Shown here in pieces: positions 50,853 through 59,641 of a DNA stretch of 64,000 nt; the stretch's first letter is position 1; each line of letters begins with the position of its first letter. Under the pieces are notes generated by a model. The model saw only the letters and a program-made list of their open reading frames with translations. It was not told the origin of the DNA and made no database searches. The DNA lies in NCBI RefSeq assembly GCF_046244365.1, contig NZ_CP176395.1, positions 1,860,001 through 1,924,000 of the forward strand, read 5' to 3'. Position numbers and translations under genes: made by a program. The stretch is from Paenibacillus_V sp046244365 (GTDB taxonomy: Bacteria; Bacillota; Bacilli; Paenibacillales; NBRC-103111).

Positions 50853-51443
50853 ATGCATATCCACGTTCATGAGCTGCTGGCGCATTACGGATACTGGGGC
50901 GTGTTTTTCCTTTTGATGGCGGAAATGATCGGTATTCCTTTTCCCGCGGAAACCGCATTAGCGATTGCCGGAATCGGCTTATCCGACGGTACCTTTTCGT
51001 TCTTCCCGCTCTTTGCCGCCGCCCTTCTCGGAAACATAGCAGGATCTACGATCGCTTATTGGCTCGGACGAAGGTTCGGCCATGCCGCTCTTCTGAAATA
51101 CGGCAAGGCGTTCGGGATCACCGAGCAAAGGCTGGATAAAGCGGAGCGGAAGCTGCTCAAATACCGGCTGCCGGTCATTTTTTTGTCGAGATTTATTGCC
51201 GGGTTAAGAGTTTTTGTACCTTATCTTGCGGGGATCAATCGGCTGCCGTTTAACATGTTCGCGTTTCATAATACTTGCGCCGCTGCGATTTGGGTGACGG
51301 CATTCTTATTTCTTGGCCGCTATATGCATGCCGCATGGAGCAGAATTCATATGCATATGCACGGCGGTATGCTCCTGCTGCTGGGCGGCGTCTTAGTAAT
51401 CGCGGTTGCCTTCAAGCTGATTTGGCAAACCAAGAGAGCTTGA
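50853..51443 (+). CDS. DedA-family membrane protein
   Basis: A 196-residue DedA (SNARE-associated/VTT) protein, the family of undecaprenyl-phosphate and phospholipid flippases. The conserved PAETALAIAG and GNIAGSTIAYWLGRRFG lie in the first half, and FLSRFIAGLRVFVPYLAG with catalytic-type Arg lies at about 110-128. Membrane segments near both ends. The ATG at 50853 follows AAAGGGGG, which happens to be complementary to the 5' end of the small RNAs described here. It is the last gene before a bidirectional terminator. Confidence 0.9.
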   Translation: MHIHVHELLAHYGYWGVFFLLMAEMIGIPFPAETALAIAGIGLSDGTFSFFPLFAAALLGNIAGSTIAYWLGRRFGHAALLKYGKAFGITEQRLDKAERKLLKYRLPVIFLSRFIAGLRVFVPYLAGINRLPFNMFAFHNTCAAAIWVTAFLFLGRYMHAAWSRIHMHMHGGMLLLLGGVLVIAVAFKLIWQTKRA

Positions 51444-51536
51444 AGCCGGTCGCCGCCCAGTAGAGATAGTTCATGCGGAACGTCAGAAGTCGGCAAATAG
51501 CGCACTATAGTTCCGCTACATCCTCTTGAATAGACG

Positions 51537-51584
51537 AAAAGACGACCCTCAACCCCAAAAAACGGGACAGAAGGTCGTTTTTTT
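51537..51584. terminator. Bidirectional terminator between dedA and the SIS gene
   Basis: GACGACC/GGTCGT stem with A-run on the left and seven T on the right, between two convergent genes. Confidence 0.7.
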
Positions 51585-51740
51585 ATTCGTTCCTCTTCAC
51601 TGATCCGAAAAGCTAGAAGTTTTTCAGTGGCCTCAGCCGAGGCTAAGGTTCCTTTTCTAATTGGTCTATTCTCTCACAAATCGCCTCATGTCGGAAAAGG
51701 CTTCACGGTGTCAGGGAAGCGCTTCTCGCAGCTCGTGCTC

Positions 51741-52784
51741 CTACAGCTTCACCCAAGCGGTAAGGCCGTCCGGCTGATCCGGATTGAAGCCTTTGCGTTC
51801 CGCGCTGACGAGTGCGACGATCTGCGGGATGAAAATGAACGGAATGCCTTGCGCCGCGATATCCAGCTCGCTTTCCGTAACGACCGCGAGATCGACGTCG
51901 GCTGCCGGTACGCCGGCTGCACGGTCGCCGAAGGCGATTACTTTCGCGCCGCGCGCGCGGATGTCTTGCATCAGCTTGCGCTGATGTCCGGCAGGATCCT
52001 CCGTCAGAACGGCGATCACCAGCGAGTTCGGTCCGACGGTGACCATTGGGCCGTGGCGAACGTCCAGCAGATGGTGAGCGTGCGATTCCGCTCTGGCGAT
52101 TTCGGTAAGCGCGATCGCGCCTTCCGCAGCCAGACCTTGCAGCTCGCCGTCCGCGAGAATGACGGAGTGCGTCCAATCGAAGGCAGCCGCGTCGCGGATC
52201 GATTGCTCCACGCGCGCCATGTAGGCTTCGCCTTGGGAGATCGCTTTGCCGATATCGGCGATCAAGGCTTCGTCGTTGCCGAGGAAAGCCGCGATCAGCA
52301 GATTGGCGACATACAGGTTGGTGACCGTACGCGTTTGGCAAACGCTATGGTCGAACGCCCATGGAAGCTCAAGCGCGAAATCGGCTTTTTGCGACAGCGG
52401 GGAGTCCGTCACGCAGGAAAGCGCCAGCACCGGTACGTGCTTCTCCGCTTGAATCAGACGAACGGCTTCAACGACCTCGCTGGTGCTGCCGGAACGCGAC
52501 GGGGCGACGAGCAGCGTATTTTCGAGCAGCGGGCGGTAACGCTTCGGGTTGAGCATCAGATCGCCGCCGGCAAGGGCGATGGCGGGAAGACCTGCGCGCA
52601 GCCTTACGGAGAAAGCGGCCGATTCACTAAGCGTGTAGCTCGAGCCGCAGCCGACGAAGGCGATGGATGTAGCGGATTGTGCGCTTGCAAAATCGGCGAT
52701 TGCCGATCTTTTGGAAAGCATGTAGTCATAGGTTTGCTGCAAAGCATCATATTGTTGTTTGATCTCGCTATAGGTTAAGCTCAT
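51741..52784 (-). CDS. SIS-domain sugar isomerase/deglycase (GlmS-C/FrlB/AgaS-like)
   Basis: A 347-residue protein with two SIS domains (about 30-170 and 195-335), like the isomerase half of GlmS but without the glutaminase. The phosphosugar-binding SIS motifs are FVGCGSSYTLSE and VAPSRSGSTSEVVE. The second domain has EIARAESHAHHLLDVRHGPM. Such enzymes isomerise or deaminate amino-sugar phosphates, or cleave fructosamine-6-phosphates. ATG follows GAGGAGG on the minus strand. Two AATCA-N6-TGATT repeats precede it. It might serve the amino-sugar route together with nagA, but is 34 kb away. Confidence 0.85.
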   Translation of the reverse strand: MSLTYSEIKQQYDALQQTYDYMLSKRSAIADFASAQSATSIAFVGCGSSYTLSESAAFSVRLRAGLPAIALAGGDLMLNPKRYRPLLENTLLVAPSRSGSTSEVVEAVRLIQAEKHVPVLALSCVTDSPLSQKADFALELPWAFDHSVCQTRTVTNLYVANLLIAAFLGNDEALIADIGKAISQGEAYMARVEQSIRDAAAFDWTHSVILADGELQGLAAEGAIALTEIARAESHAHHLLDVRHGPMVTVGPNSLVIAVLTEDPAGHQRKLMQDIRARGAKVIAFGDRAAGVPAADVDLAVVTESELDIAAQGIPFIFIPQIVALVSAERKGFNPDQPDGLTAWVKL

Positions 52785-52852
52785 GAAAATGTGGCCTCCT
52801 CATATTCGAATAGTTGCGGGTAACTGTCAATTCAAGCACATAATGAAAGTTT

Positions 52853-52890
52853 AAATCATTTATTTGATTTTTTCAATCATTTTTGTGATT
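52853..52890 (-). promoter_or_regulatory. Twin AATCA-N6-TGATT operator candidates
   Basis: AAATCA/TGATTT (52853-52858/52865-52870) and AATCA/TGATT (52875-52879/52886-52890) have the same half-site and spacing and are 21 bp (two helical turns) apart. They lie 70-105 bp upstream of the SIS gene. Confidence 0.5.
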
Positions 52891-52960
52891 ACTTCAATAA
52901 AGGATATGCCTTCTATGGTTAGGATCGCAAAGAGCATGGAAAATTATCCATAGCAACGGA

Positions 52961-52990
52961 TTGACTTCATCCGGCCGATTAAGATATAGT
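52961..52990 (+). promoter_or_regulatory. Promoter of the MarR-MMPL operon
   Basis: TTGACT (52961-52966), 18-bp spacer, TATAGT (52985-52990). Confidence 0.55.
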
Positions 52991-53015
52991 TCAAATATGA
53001 AATAGTTCATCAGTA

Positions 53016-53040
53016 GAACAATTCAATCGTTGAATGGTTC
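53016..53040 (+). promoter_or_regulatory. MarR-type operator palindrome
   Basis: A 25-bp near-perfect inverted repeat: GAACAATTCAA, TCG, TTGAATGGTTC (one mismatch). It lies about 20 bp downstream of the predicted transcription start and 85 bp upstream of marR. Further GAAC/GTTC half-sites surround it. Fits autorepression. Confidence 0.6.
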
Positions 53041-53124
53041 TTGAATCGAACTGTCCACGTCTCGAACGGTTCTTAGGATGAACGATACGCATACACTTTT
53101 GAAGGAGAAGGAGGAGACACGGGA

Positions 53125-53577
53125 TTGAAAGCCGAGAAGCTGCAGCAATGGATAGAGCGATACACCGAATCATCGTTTACCGTCAATAAACGGCTTAATG
53201 CAACCATTCGAGAAAAAATTGGCGGAGATTTGACGCTGGAGCAGCTATCCATTTTACATTATATCGACGCTCGAGACACCTGTACGTCAACCGAGCTCGC
53301 CGATACGTTCTGCGTTGGCAAAAGCGCGATTACCGCAATCATTACTCGCTTGGAGAACAAAGGCTTGCTTGAGCGCTTGAGGGATAGCAAGGACCGAAGA
53401 ATCGTTTACCTGCGTCCGACCGAAGCGGGAAGATCGATGCACAAGGTCGGCGAGGACGGCATCCAAAAGGTGCTCTCGCCCTATTTGATTCATTTTACCG
53501 AGCATGAAATCGAGACGTTCATTACCAGCTTCGAGAAGCTGGCGGCACTAATGGTGAAGGACGGAGGGAAGGCATAA
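53125..53577 (+). CDS. MarR-family transcriptional regulator
   Basis: A 150-residue dimeric winged-helix regulator. DNA-binding part at about 50-105: CTSTELADTFCVGKSAITAI (recognition helix), then the wing LRDSKDRRIVYLRPTEAGRS. It starts at TTG 53125, supported by AGGAGGAG nine bases before. MarR proteins release DNA on binding toxic small molecules. It is 3 bp ahead of an MMPL efflux gene with a palindromic operator upstream, so it very likely represses its own operon and induces efflux on exposure to a lipophilic compound. Confidence 0.92.
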   Translation: MKAEKLQQWIERYTESSFTVNKRLNATIREKIGGDLTLEQLSILHYIDARDTCTSTELADTFCVGKSAITAIITRLENKGLLERLRDSKDRRIVYLRPTEAGRSMHKVGEDGIQKVLSPYLIHFTEHEIETFITSFEKLAALMVKDGGKA

Positions 53578-53580
53578 CCG

Positions 53581-56500
53581 ATGAAATGGGTGTTGAAATC
53601 TCGCTGGTACTTATTGATCGCTTGGATTGCCATAGTGGCCGGGCTAGTGTTGACTGCGCCGAATATGGCCGATTTGGTTCGGGATAAAGGGCAAATCAGC
53701 ATCCCGGACGGATATTCGTCTTCGCTTGCGTCCAGCATTCTGAATGAAGCGGAGCAACAAGGCGAAGAAAAGAGCTCGAGCGACACGGTGCTCGTGTTCC
53801 ATGATCCGAACGGGCTCGGCGCTTCCAAGCTGGCGGAAGTGAAGCAGGGCCTCGAGAAGCTGGACAAAGAGAAGGGGAAGTACGGCATTACGGCGATTAC
53901 TTCGCATTTTAACCAGACGGAGCTTGAGAAGCAGCTGGTGTCGAAGGACGGCAAAACGGTGCTTGTCCTCGTAGGCGTCGACTGGTCCGGCAAGATGCCG
54001 GCCGAAGTCAGCAAGCAGCTGTACGATTCGGTGGCGGACATCAAAGTCGAGCACTATTTTACGGGCAGCAAGCTCATTGACGAGGATGTCATGACGAGCT
54101 CGCAGGAAGGCTTGAAGAAGACCGAGCTGATTACGGTAGCCTTCATTCTGACGATTCTGTTCGTCGTTTTCCGTTCGGCTGTCGCGCCGCTGGTTCCGCT
54201 TCTTGCCGTGGGCATCAGTTATATTTCCGCGCAGTCGATCGTTGCGTTTCTCGTCGACCGGTTCGACTTTCCTCTATCCAATTTTACGCAAATTTTCATG
54301 GTCGCGATCATGTTCGGGATCGGAACCGATTATTGTATTTTGCTGATCAGCCGCTTTAAGGAAGAATTGGCGCACCGCGGGGACGTGTGGGAATCGATCG
54401 GCGCTACGTACCGGACTGCGGGCAGAACGGTGTTTTTCTCCGGGCTTGCCGTTATGGTCGGTTTTGCTTCCATCGGGTTTTCCACGTTTATTTTGTACCA
54501 ATCGGCCGCGGCCGTTGCCGTCGGCGTCGGGGTGCTGCTGATTGCGCTCGTGACGCTGGTGCCGTTCTTTATGGCGGTGCTTGGCAGCAAGCTGTTTTGG
54601 CCGTCCAAGGGCTCGATGGAGCACAGCCAAAGCAAAATCTGGGGCTGGGCGGGACGCTTTTCGTGGAAAAGACCGCTCCTTTCGCTGGGAATCGTGGCGG
54701 TGATTGTCGCTCCGCTCTTATTCACATACGACGGCAAGCTTTCGTACAACTCGCTGGATGAGATCGGCGACAGCTATAACTCGGTTAAAGCGTTCAACAT
54801 CATTTCCGACAGCTTCGGGCCGGGGCAATCGCTTCCCGCCAAAATCGTGCTGAAAAGCGATAAAGCGATGGACAACGCCGATTCGCTGGCGCTGATCGAG
54901 AAGATCAGCCGCGAGGTCAGCAAGGTCGAAGGCGTCGAAGCGGTGCGCAGCGCTACGCGGCCGGTAGGCGAGGAGCTGAAGGATCTGCTCGTAACCGAGC
55001 AGGTGAAGCAGGTGGACGACGGGCTGGGCAAAGGCACCGACGGCCTGAATCAGATCCGCGACGGGCTTGCCGAGGCGAGCAAAGGACTGAGCGCTTCAGG
55101 GCCGGAGCTGTCCAAGGCTGCAGACGGCGCAGGCGAGCTCGTGAAGGGCACGAATGCGCTGAAATCGGGCATGGCGGAGCTGTCCGGCGGCCTGCAGCAA
55201 ATCGAAAGAGGCTTGCGCGACGGTACGGCAGGCGCCGGCGATTTGAAGCAAGGGCTCGAGCAGGCGAAGGCGTCCGCCGAGCAGCTGGCTGCGGCAAGTA
55301 AAGAGCTGCTCGGCGGTTATCGGCAGATCGAAACGGGCCTCGGCACGTTTACGGAGAAATATGCCGAAATCGAGAAGGGGCTCGCCGACCTGCCTCAGGC
55401 GCTTGGCGGAGCTTCCCGTAATATGGATAATCTCGCGGCCAAATATCCGGAGCTCGCCAAGGATGCGGACTTCCTCGCAGCCCGGGATACGGTTAGCCAA
55501 GTGCAGCAGGGCGTCTCGCAGCTGTCCGGCGGCTTGCTGCAGCTTAACGCGGAGCTTGCCAAGCTCGGTCCTTCCCTGCAGCAGGCGAACGGAGGACTGG
55601 AGCAGGCGGCCGAAGGGCAAACGCAGCTTGCCGCGGGACTCGGCCAAATCGTCGAAGGTCTCGAAAAGCTGCAGGCAGGCATCAGCCAAGCGGCAGACGG
55701 TCAAGGGCAGATCGTGGCCCGGATTCCGTCCGTCATCGACGGCTTGCAGCAGCTCGCGGGCGGCCAGCAGGAAATTCAACAGGGCTTCTCCAAGCTGGAC
55801 GGCCAATTGGCGGAGCTTACCAAGGGTCTGAACGACAGCGTCGGCGGGTTATCGCAGGTGTCCGGCGGCCTAAAGTCGGCGCAGGATTATTTGGGCGGTC
55901 TGGCGGCTTCGCCGGACGACAAGATGGCGGGCTGGTTCATTCCGGAAGAAGCGCTCCGGAACGCCGACTTCCAGCAAGTATTCGATACGTATATGTCCAA
56001 AGACCGGAAAATCATCACGTTCGACGTCGTCTTTGCCGGCAATCCGTATTCGACCGAATCGCTCGCCAAAATCGACGATATCCAGGCGGCAGTCGAACGG
56101 GGTACGAAAGGAACGGCTCTTGAGAAGGCTACCTTCGGCATCAACGGGGTAACCGGCATGTATGCCGATTTGGGCAAAATTTCGAATTCGGACTATTCCC
56201 GTACCGTCGTTCTCATGCTGATCGGCATCGCAATCATCTTAATCGTGATGCTTCGGTCGATCATCATGCCGGCTTACCTGATTTTGTCGCTCATCTTGAC
56301 CTATTATACGTCGATGGCGATTGCCGAGCTTATTTTCGTCAACCTGCTCGGGTACTCGGGCATCAGCTGGGCGGTTCCGTTCTTCGCCTTCGTCATTCTC
56401 GTGGCGCTGGGCGTCGACTATAGTATTTTCTTGATGGACCGCTTTAATGAATACAAACATTTGTCCGTCGGAGAGGCGATCGTCCTTTCCATGAAAAATA

Positions 56501-56760
56501 TGGGCACCGTCATTCTTTCCGCCGCGGTTATTCTCGGCGGGACGTTCGCGGCGATGCTGCCCTCAGGCGTTATGTCGCTGCTTCAAATCGCCACCATCGT
56601 CATTTCGGGTCTTTTCCTGTACGCGGTCGTTTTCCTGCCGCTGTTCATCCCGGTAATGGTGCGCACGTTCGGTTCGGCCAACTGGTGGCCGTTCCGCACG
56701 GGGGAAGGCGAGCAGACGAAGCGTCATGAGCCGCACGGAATTTCAGCGGTAGCGGAATAA
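53581..56760 (+). CDS. MMPL/RND-family efflux transporter
   Basis: A 1059-residue membrane transporter of the MMPL type (YdfJ/YdgH-like) that exports lipids or hydrophobic drugs with proton influx. Layout: one N-terminal segment, a first extracytoplasmic domain, and a five-segment block (about 180-350) with GIGTDYCILLISRFKEEL. Then comes a long extracytoplasmic region (about 385-860) dominated by a helical repeat of GL..a..L/Q heptads (about 480-780, as in YhgE/Pip proteins), and a second membrane block (about 875-1045) with LGVDYSIFLMDRFNEYKH. It is 3 bp after marR and closed by a strong terminator. Confidence 0.92.
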   Translation: MKWVLKSRWYLLIAWIAIVAGLVLTAPNMADLVRDKGQISIPDGYSSSLASSILNEAEQQGEEKSSSDTVLVFHDPNGLGASKLAEVKQGLEKLDKEKGKYGITAITSHFNQTELEKQLVSKDGKTVLVLVGVDWSGKMPAEVSKQLYDSVADIKVEHYFTGSKLIDEDVMTSSQEGLKKTELITVAFILTILFVVFRSAVAPLVPLLAVGISYISAQSIVAFLVDRFDFPLSNFTQIFMVAIMFGIGTDYCILLISRFKEELAHRGDVWESIGATYRTAGRTVFFSGLAVMVGFASIGFSTFILYQSAAAVAVGVGVLLIALVTLVPFFMAVLGSKLFWPSKGSMEHSQSKIWGWAGRFSWKRPLLSLGIVAVIVAPLLFTYDGKLSYNSLDEIGDSYNSVKAFNIISDSFGPGQSLPAKIVLKSDKAMDNADSLALIEKISREVSKVEGVEAVRSATRPVGEELKDLLVTEQVKQVDDGLGKGTDGLNQIRDGLAEASKGLSASGPELSKAADGAGELVKGTNALKSGMAELSGGLQQIERGLRDGTAGAGDLKQGLEQAKASAEQLAAASKELLGGYRQIETGLGTFTEKYAEIEKGLADLPQALGGASRNMDNLAAKYPELAKDADFLAARDTVSQVQQGVSQLSGGLLQLNAELAKLGPSLQQANGGLEQAAEGQTQLAAGLGQIVEGLEKLQAGISQAADGQGQIVARIPSVIDGLQQLAGGQQEIQQGFSKLDGQLAELTKGLNDSVGGLSQVSGGLKSAQDYLGGLAASPDDKMAGWFIPEEALRNADFQQVFDTYMSKDRKIITFDVVFAGNPYSTESLAKIDDIQAAVERGTKGTALEKATFGINGVTGMYADLGKISNSDYSRTVVLMLIGIAIILIVMLRSIIMPAYLILSLILTYYTSMAIAELIFVNLLGYSGISWAVPFFAFVILVALGVDYSIFLMDRFNEYKHLSVGEAIVLSMKNMGTVILSAAVILGGTFAAMLPSGVMSLLQIATIVISGLFLYAVVFLPLFIPVMVRTFGSANWWPFRTGEGEQTKRHEPHGISAVAE

Positions 56761-56780
56761 AACGCGGGTATGTATGAACG

Positions 56781-56820
56781 AAAGCCAGCATGTGCGGTTC
56801 CACCGCATGCTGGCTTTTTG
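56781..56820 (+). terminator. Terminator of the MarR-MMPL operon
   Basis: AAAGCCAGCA...TGCGG/CCGCATGCTGGCTTT stem with a two-base bulge and five T. It probably also serves the convergent dehydrogenase gene. Confidence 0.85.
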
Positions 56821-56929
56821 TTCAGTTGCCGCCTTTTTTCGGCCTAGGCTGTTCATGGGGGGAATTCCGACGTTCGATGTATAGTACAAGCGGTTCGGGG
56901 GCGGGAATCCGCAATTGCATCCGGTTCCG

Positions 56930-58036
56930 TTAAACCGTGACCCGCCGTCCCAGCCGGGCGGAAGTTTCAATCGCATGCAGCACGAGTTGGTTGCGCAGCC
57001 CGTCCTCGAAGCTGGGCGACGGCTGAATGCCGGTCGCGATCCCCCTGATGAACTCGGAGACGAGGTTCACGAACGTATGCTCATAGCCGAGAATGTGGCC
57101 CGGCGGCCAGTACGCTTGAGCGAACGGATGCGCTTCCTCCGTGCAGGTAATGACGCGGAACCCTTGGCAGCCGGGAGGGTCGTCCTCCAGATAAACATGC
57201 AGATTGTTCATGTTCTCGAGATCCCAGCGCAAGGAGCCCTTGGAGCCGTTGATCTCGATCCGGTTGCCGTTCCGGTTACCTTTGGCGAAACGGGATGCCT
57301 CGAACACGCCGACGGCGCCGCCGTCAAACCGCGCCAGGCAGGACGCCGTATCGTCCACATCGGCATGCGGACGGAACGACGCCATCTGGGCGGTCACGTC
57401 CCGGATTTCGCCCACAAGGAAGCGCGCCAGATCGATCGAATGCGCCATCAGATCGCCGAGCGCGCCGGTGCCGCTCACTTTTTTATCGACCCGCCAAGAT
57501 GAGGCCTCCTTCTCATTCGCTAGCCAGTCCTGCAGGTACACGGCCCGGAAGTGATAGATGTCGCCGAGCGTTCCTTGCGCGATCAGCCGTTTGGCAAACT
57601 GAACGGCGGGCGCGAAGCGATAGTTGAAGCAGACCATATGGATGACGTTCGCGGCTTTGGCGGCGCGCAGCATGCTCTGCGCCTGCTCCACGCTCAAGGC
57701 CAGCGGCTTCTCGCACAAAATATGCTTGCCCGCCTGGGCGGCAGCCAGTGCGATGTCGTAATGCGAGCCGTTCGGCGTACAAATATCGATGGCATCGATG
57801 TCGTCGCGCTCGATCAAACGGCGCCAGTCCGTCTCGGCATCATGCCACCCCATTCCTGCAGCGGCGGCGGTCAAGCTTTGCGCGTCTCTGCCGGAGATCG
57901 CCTGAAGCACCGGCTCTGCGCCTGTATCGAAGAAATAGGGCATGCTGCGATAGGCATGGCTGTGCACTTTTCCCATGAACTTGTAGCCGACAAGCCCGAT
58001 GCGGACGGATTTCCCGTTCGCCCGATTCGCGCTCAT
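56930..58036 (-). CDS. Gfo/Idh/MocA-family dehydrogenase
   Basis: A 368-residue NAD(P)-dependent sugar/inositol-type dehydrogenase: Rossmann motif VRIGLVGYKFMGKVHSHAYR (about 10-30), EKP in ILCEKPLALS, and the catalytic region GALGDLMAHSIDLARFLVGE with the Lys/Asp/His pattern. The ATG at 58036 overlaps the stop of the preceding dehydrogenase (ATGA), which decides the start against a longer open frame. The paired genes likely carry out linked oxidation and reduction on one sugar, as in other tandem Gfo/Idh/MocA operons. Substrate unknown. Confidence 0.88.
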   Translation of the reverse strand: MSANRANGKSVRIGLVGYKFMGKVHSHAYRSMPYFFDTGAEPVLQAISGRDAQSLTAAAAGMGWHDAETDWRRLIERDDIDAIDICTPNGSHYDIALAAAQAGKHILCEKPLALSVEQAQSMLRAAKAANVIHMVCFNYRFAPAVQFAKRLIAQGTLGDIYHFRAVYLQDWLANEKEASSWRVDKKVSGTGALGDLMAHSIDLARFLVGEIRDVTAQMASFRPHADVDDTASCLARFDGGAVGVFEASRFAKGNRNGNRIEINGSKGSLRWDLENMNNLHVYLEDDPPGCQGFRVITCTEEAHPFAQAYWPPGHILGYEHTFVNLVSEFIRGIATGIQPSPSFEDGLRNQLVLHAIETSARLGRRVTV

Positions 58037-59115
58037 GGCTTCACGGCAACCAGACGGCTGATGATCATCCGGTACAGCTCCAGATCCTGCACGTAATCTT
58101 CCGCCGTCGCAACCGGATCCGCGCCTTGCGTGACGACGTCGTACCAATGCTCAAGCTCCTCTACATACGCATCCTTGAAGGTCGGGCGAATCGCGGTCTC
58201 GTTGTAGCTCTCTCCGACGGTTTCCTGGATATGCAGGGTGGTCGGCAGCTGGCGGATGTAAGGGGTATTGTACTGTACTTTAACCGTCTTCTCGGGTCCG
58301 AAAACCTCGATAAACGCATCGAATCGCCGCTGCTTGTCGCCGCCGACCTCGTAACTGGCCAGAAAGCTCCCGTAATCGAACACGACATGGAGAAAGTTTC
58401 CGCCGACCGCGCTCGACACGACGCCTCTCGGCATGCCAAGCAGCCCCCGCATGGCGGACAAGTCATGACAGCACAGGCCGTGCAGCATGCCGTACAATTG
58501 CTTGGCCTCCGGCGGCGCCTCCGGTCCTAACGCCTCCAGAAGCTGGGCGTCGTTCGCAGCTGCGCGTTCCTTCCAAAGATGATCGGGAATGTCGCCGGGA
58601 CGGTAAACGTTGCTGCTTTGCTCGATAAACAGCTGGTTGCCGCCGATAATATCGCGGATGTGCACGTAGTTGATGGTTTCCAGCTTGTTCACTTCTTCCA
58701 GGGCAAGGCGGTATGCGGGCGCAAAACGGCGCATGTACCCGACCATGACTTGCCGGCCCGCTGCATGTTTCTCCCGAATGATGGCTTCGGCATCCTGCAT
58801 CGTGAGGCACATCGGCTTCTCCACCAGCACATGCTTGCCTTCGCGCAGGGCGGCGACCGTACAGTCCTTGTGCAGCTCGCTGCTGTTCAGAACGAACACC
58901 GCATCGAGGTCGGGCTGCTTGACCAGCAAGCGGTAATCGCTGTATCTGCAAGCCTCGGGAACGCGGTATTTGTCTCCCATGAGGGCGATCAGGCTGTCCG
59001 AAATATCGCATATCGCGGCAATCTCGTACTTGTGGCCGAGCATCTCCAGGACAGGCAGGTGAATGATTTGCGCAACTTCGCCAAGCCCGATTAACCCGAT
59101 TTTCAGTCGTTTCAT
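58033..59115 (-). CDS. Gfo/Idh/MocA-family dehydrogenase
   Basis: The first gene of the minus-strand pair, 360 residues. It has the Rossmann motif LKIGLIGLGEVAQIIHLPVL, the EKP motif in VLVEKPMCLT, and a C-terminal domain with LHGLCCHDLSAMRGLLGMPR. The start at 59115 is set by GGAAGGGAG nine bases before it; an ATG 11 codons upstream lacks one. It is only distantly similar to its partner at 56930 and to the enzymes at 8146 and 38840, so four divergent members of the family lie in this window. Upstream sequence carries the divergent non-coding RNA at 59268. Confidence 0.88.
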   Translation of the reverse strand: MKRLKIGLIGLGEVAQIIHLPVLEMLGHKYEIAAICDISDSLIALMGDKYRVPEACRYSDYRLLVKQPDLDAVFVLNSSELHKDCTVAALREGKHVLVEKPMCLTMQDAEAIIREKHAAGRQVMVGYMRRFAPAYRLALEEVNKLETINYVHIRDIIGGNQLFIEQSSNVYRPGDIPDHLWKERAAANDAQLLEALGPEAPPEAKQLYGMLHGLCCHDLSAMRGLLGMPRGVVSSAVGGNFLHVVFDYGSFLASYEVGGDKQRRFDAFIEVFGPEKTVKVQYNTPYIRQLPTTLHIQETVGESYNETAIRPTFKDAYVEELEHWYDVVTQGADPVATAEDYVQDLELYRMIISRLVAVKP

Positions 59116-59232
59116 CGTCAGATTCTCCCTTCCGTATTCTGTATTCATTCTAGCGAACGGGCCGGCCGGGTGAACATGGCATTTCTATACGAAAAGTTAT
59201 CACTTCTTTAGGATATCGAGAGGAAAACGCAT

Positions 59233-59261
59233 TTGAATTTCATGTCTGATTGCTGTATAAT
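59233..59261 (+). promoter_or_regulatory. Strong sigma-A promoter of the rod-like RNA
   Basis: TTGAAT (59233-59238), exactly 17-bp spacer, perfect TATAAT (59256-59261). Start of transcription expected near 59268. Confidence 0.8.
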
Positions 59262-59267
59262 ACAACC

Positions 59268-59485
59268 TACTTTACCAAATAGGGGATGTCTTGATGTCTG
59301 CGTGCGTTCTTAACTAATTAACTTTATACGGTTCGGTTCATTTGCAGCGGTGCGCGAAATCCATTTTCGGGTGGTTTCTTTGGGCATGTGCGGATGGGAC
59401 GGCCAATTAGTTAAGAACAACGGGCATCTACCATATCTCTGGTTGACTGCGAACTAGCCGTGCTCTTATGCACGGCTTTGTTTAT
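59268..59485 (+). ncRNA. ~220-nt rod-shaped non-coding RNA, 6S-like architecture
   Basis: No reading frame is credible. Pairings nest into one long rod: GATGTCT/GGGCATC (59293-59299/59422-59428, with G-U), a perfect 14-bp stem GTTCTTAACTAATT (59306-59319/59405-59418), an asymmetric bulge, and a G-U-rich stem 59330-59346/59387-59404. A terminal hairpin around GAAATCCA/TGGTTTC follows. The RNA ends in terminator AGCCGTGC/GCACGGCT (59456-59463/59470-59477) with a T-rich tail. Promoter, size and rod shape recall 6S RNA, but I cannot confirm the 6S consensus bubble. The perfect stem could also be an attenuation device for bpsA, 157 bp downstream. Confidence 0.65.
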
Positions 59486-59641
59486 TTGTAACTTCCTTCG
59501 GGATCTGCGCATACATGCTGCGCTTATTTGAATCCGAATGCGAAGCCGTCGCAGTGAACACCCCAAAAGGGCAGAAGATGGACGATACGTTCATGTTCTG
59601 CCTTTTTTGTTTTTCCCAAAAACAGGTGCGGAGGGATCGGA

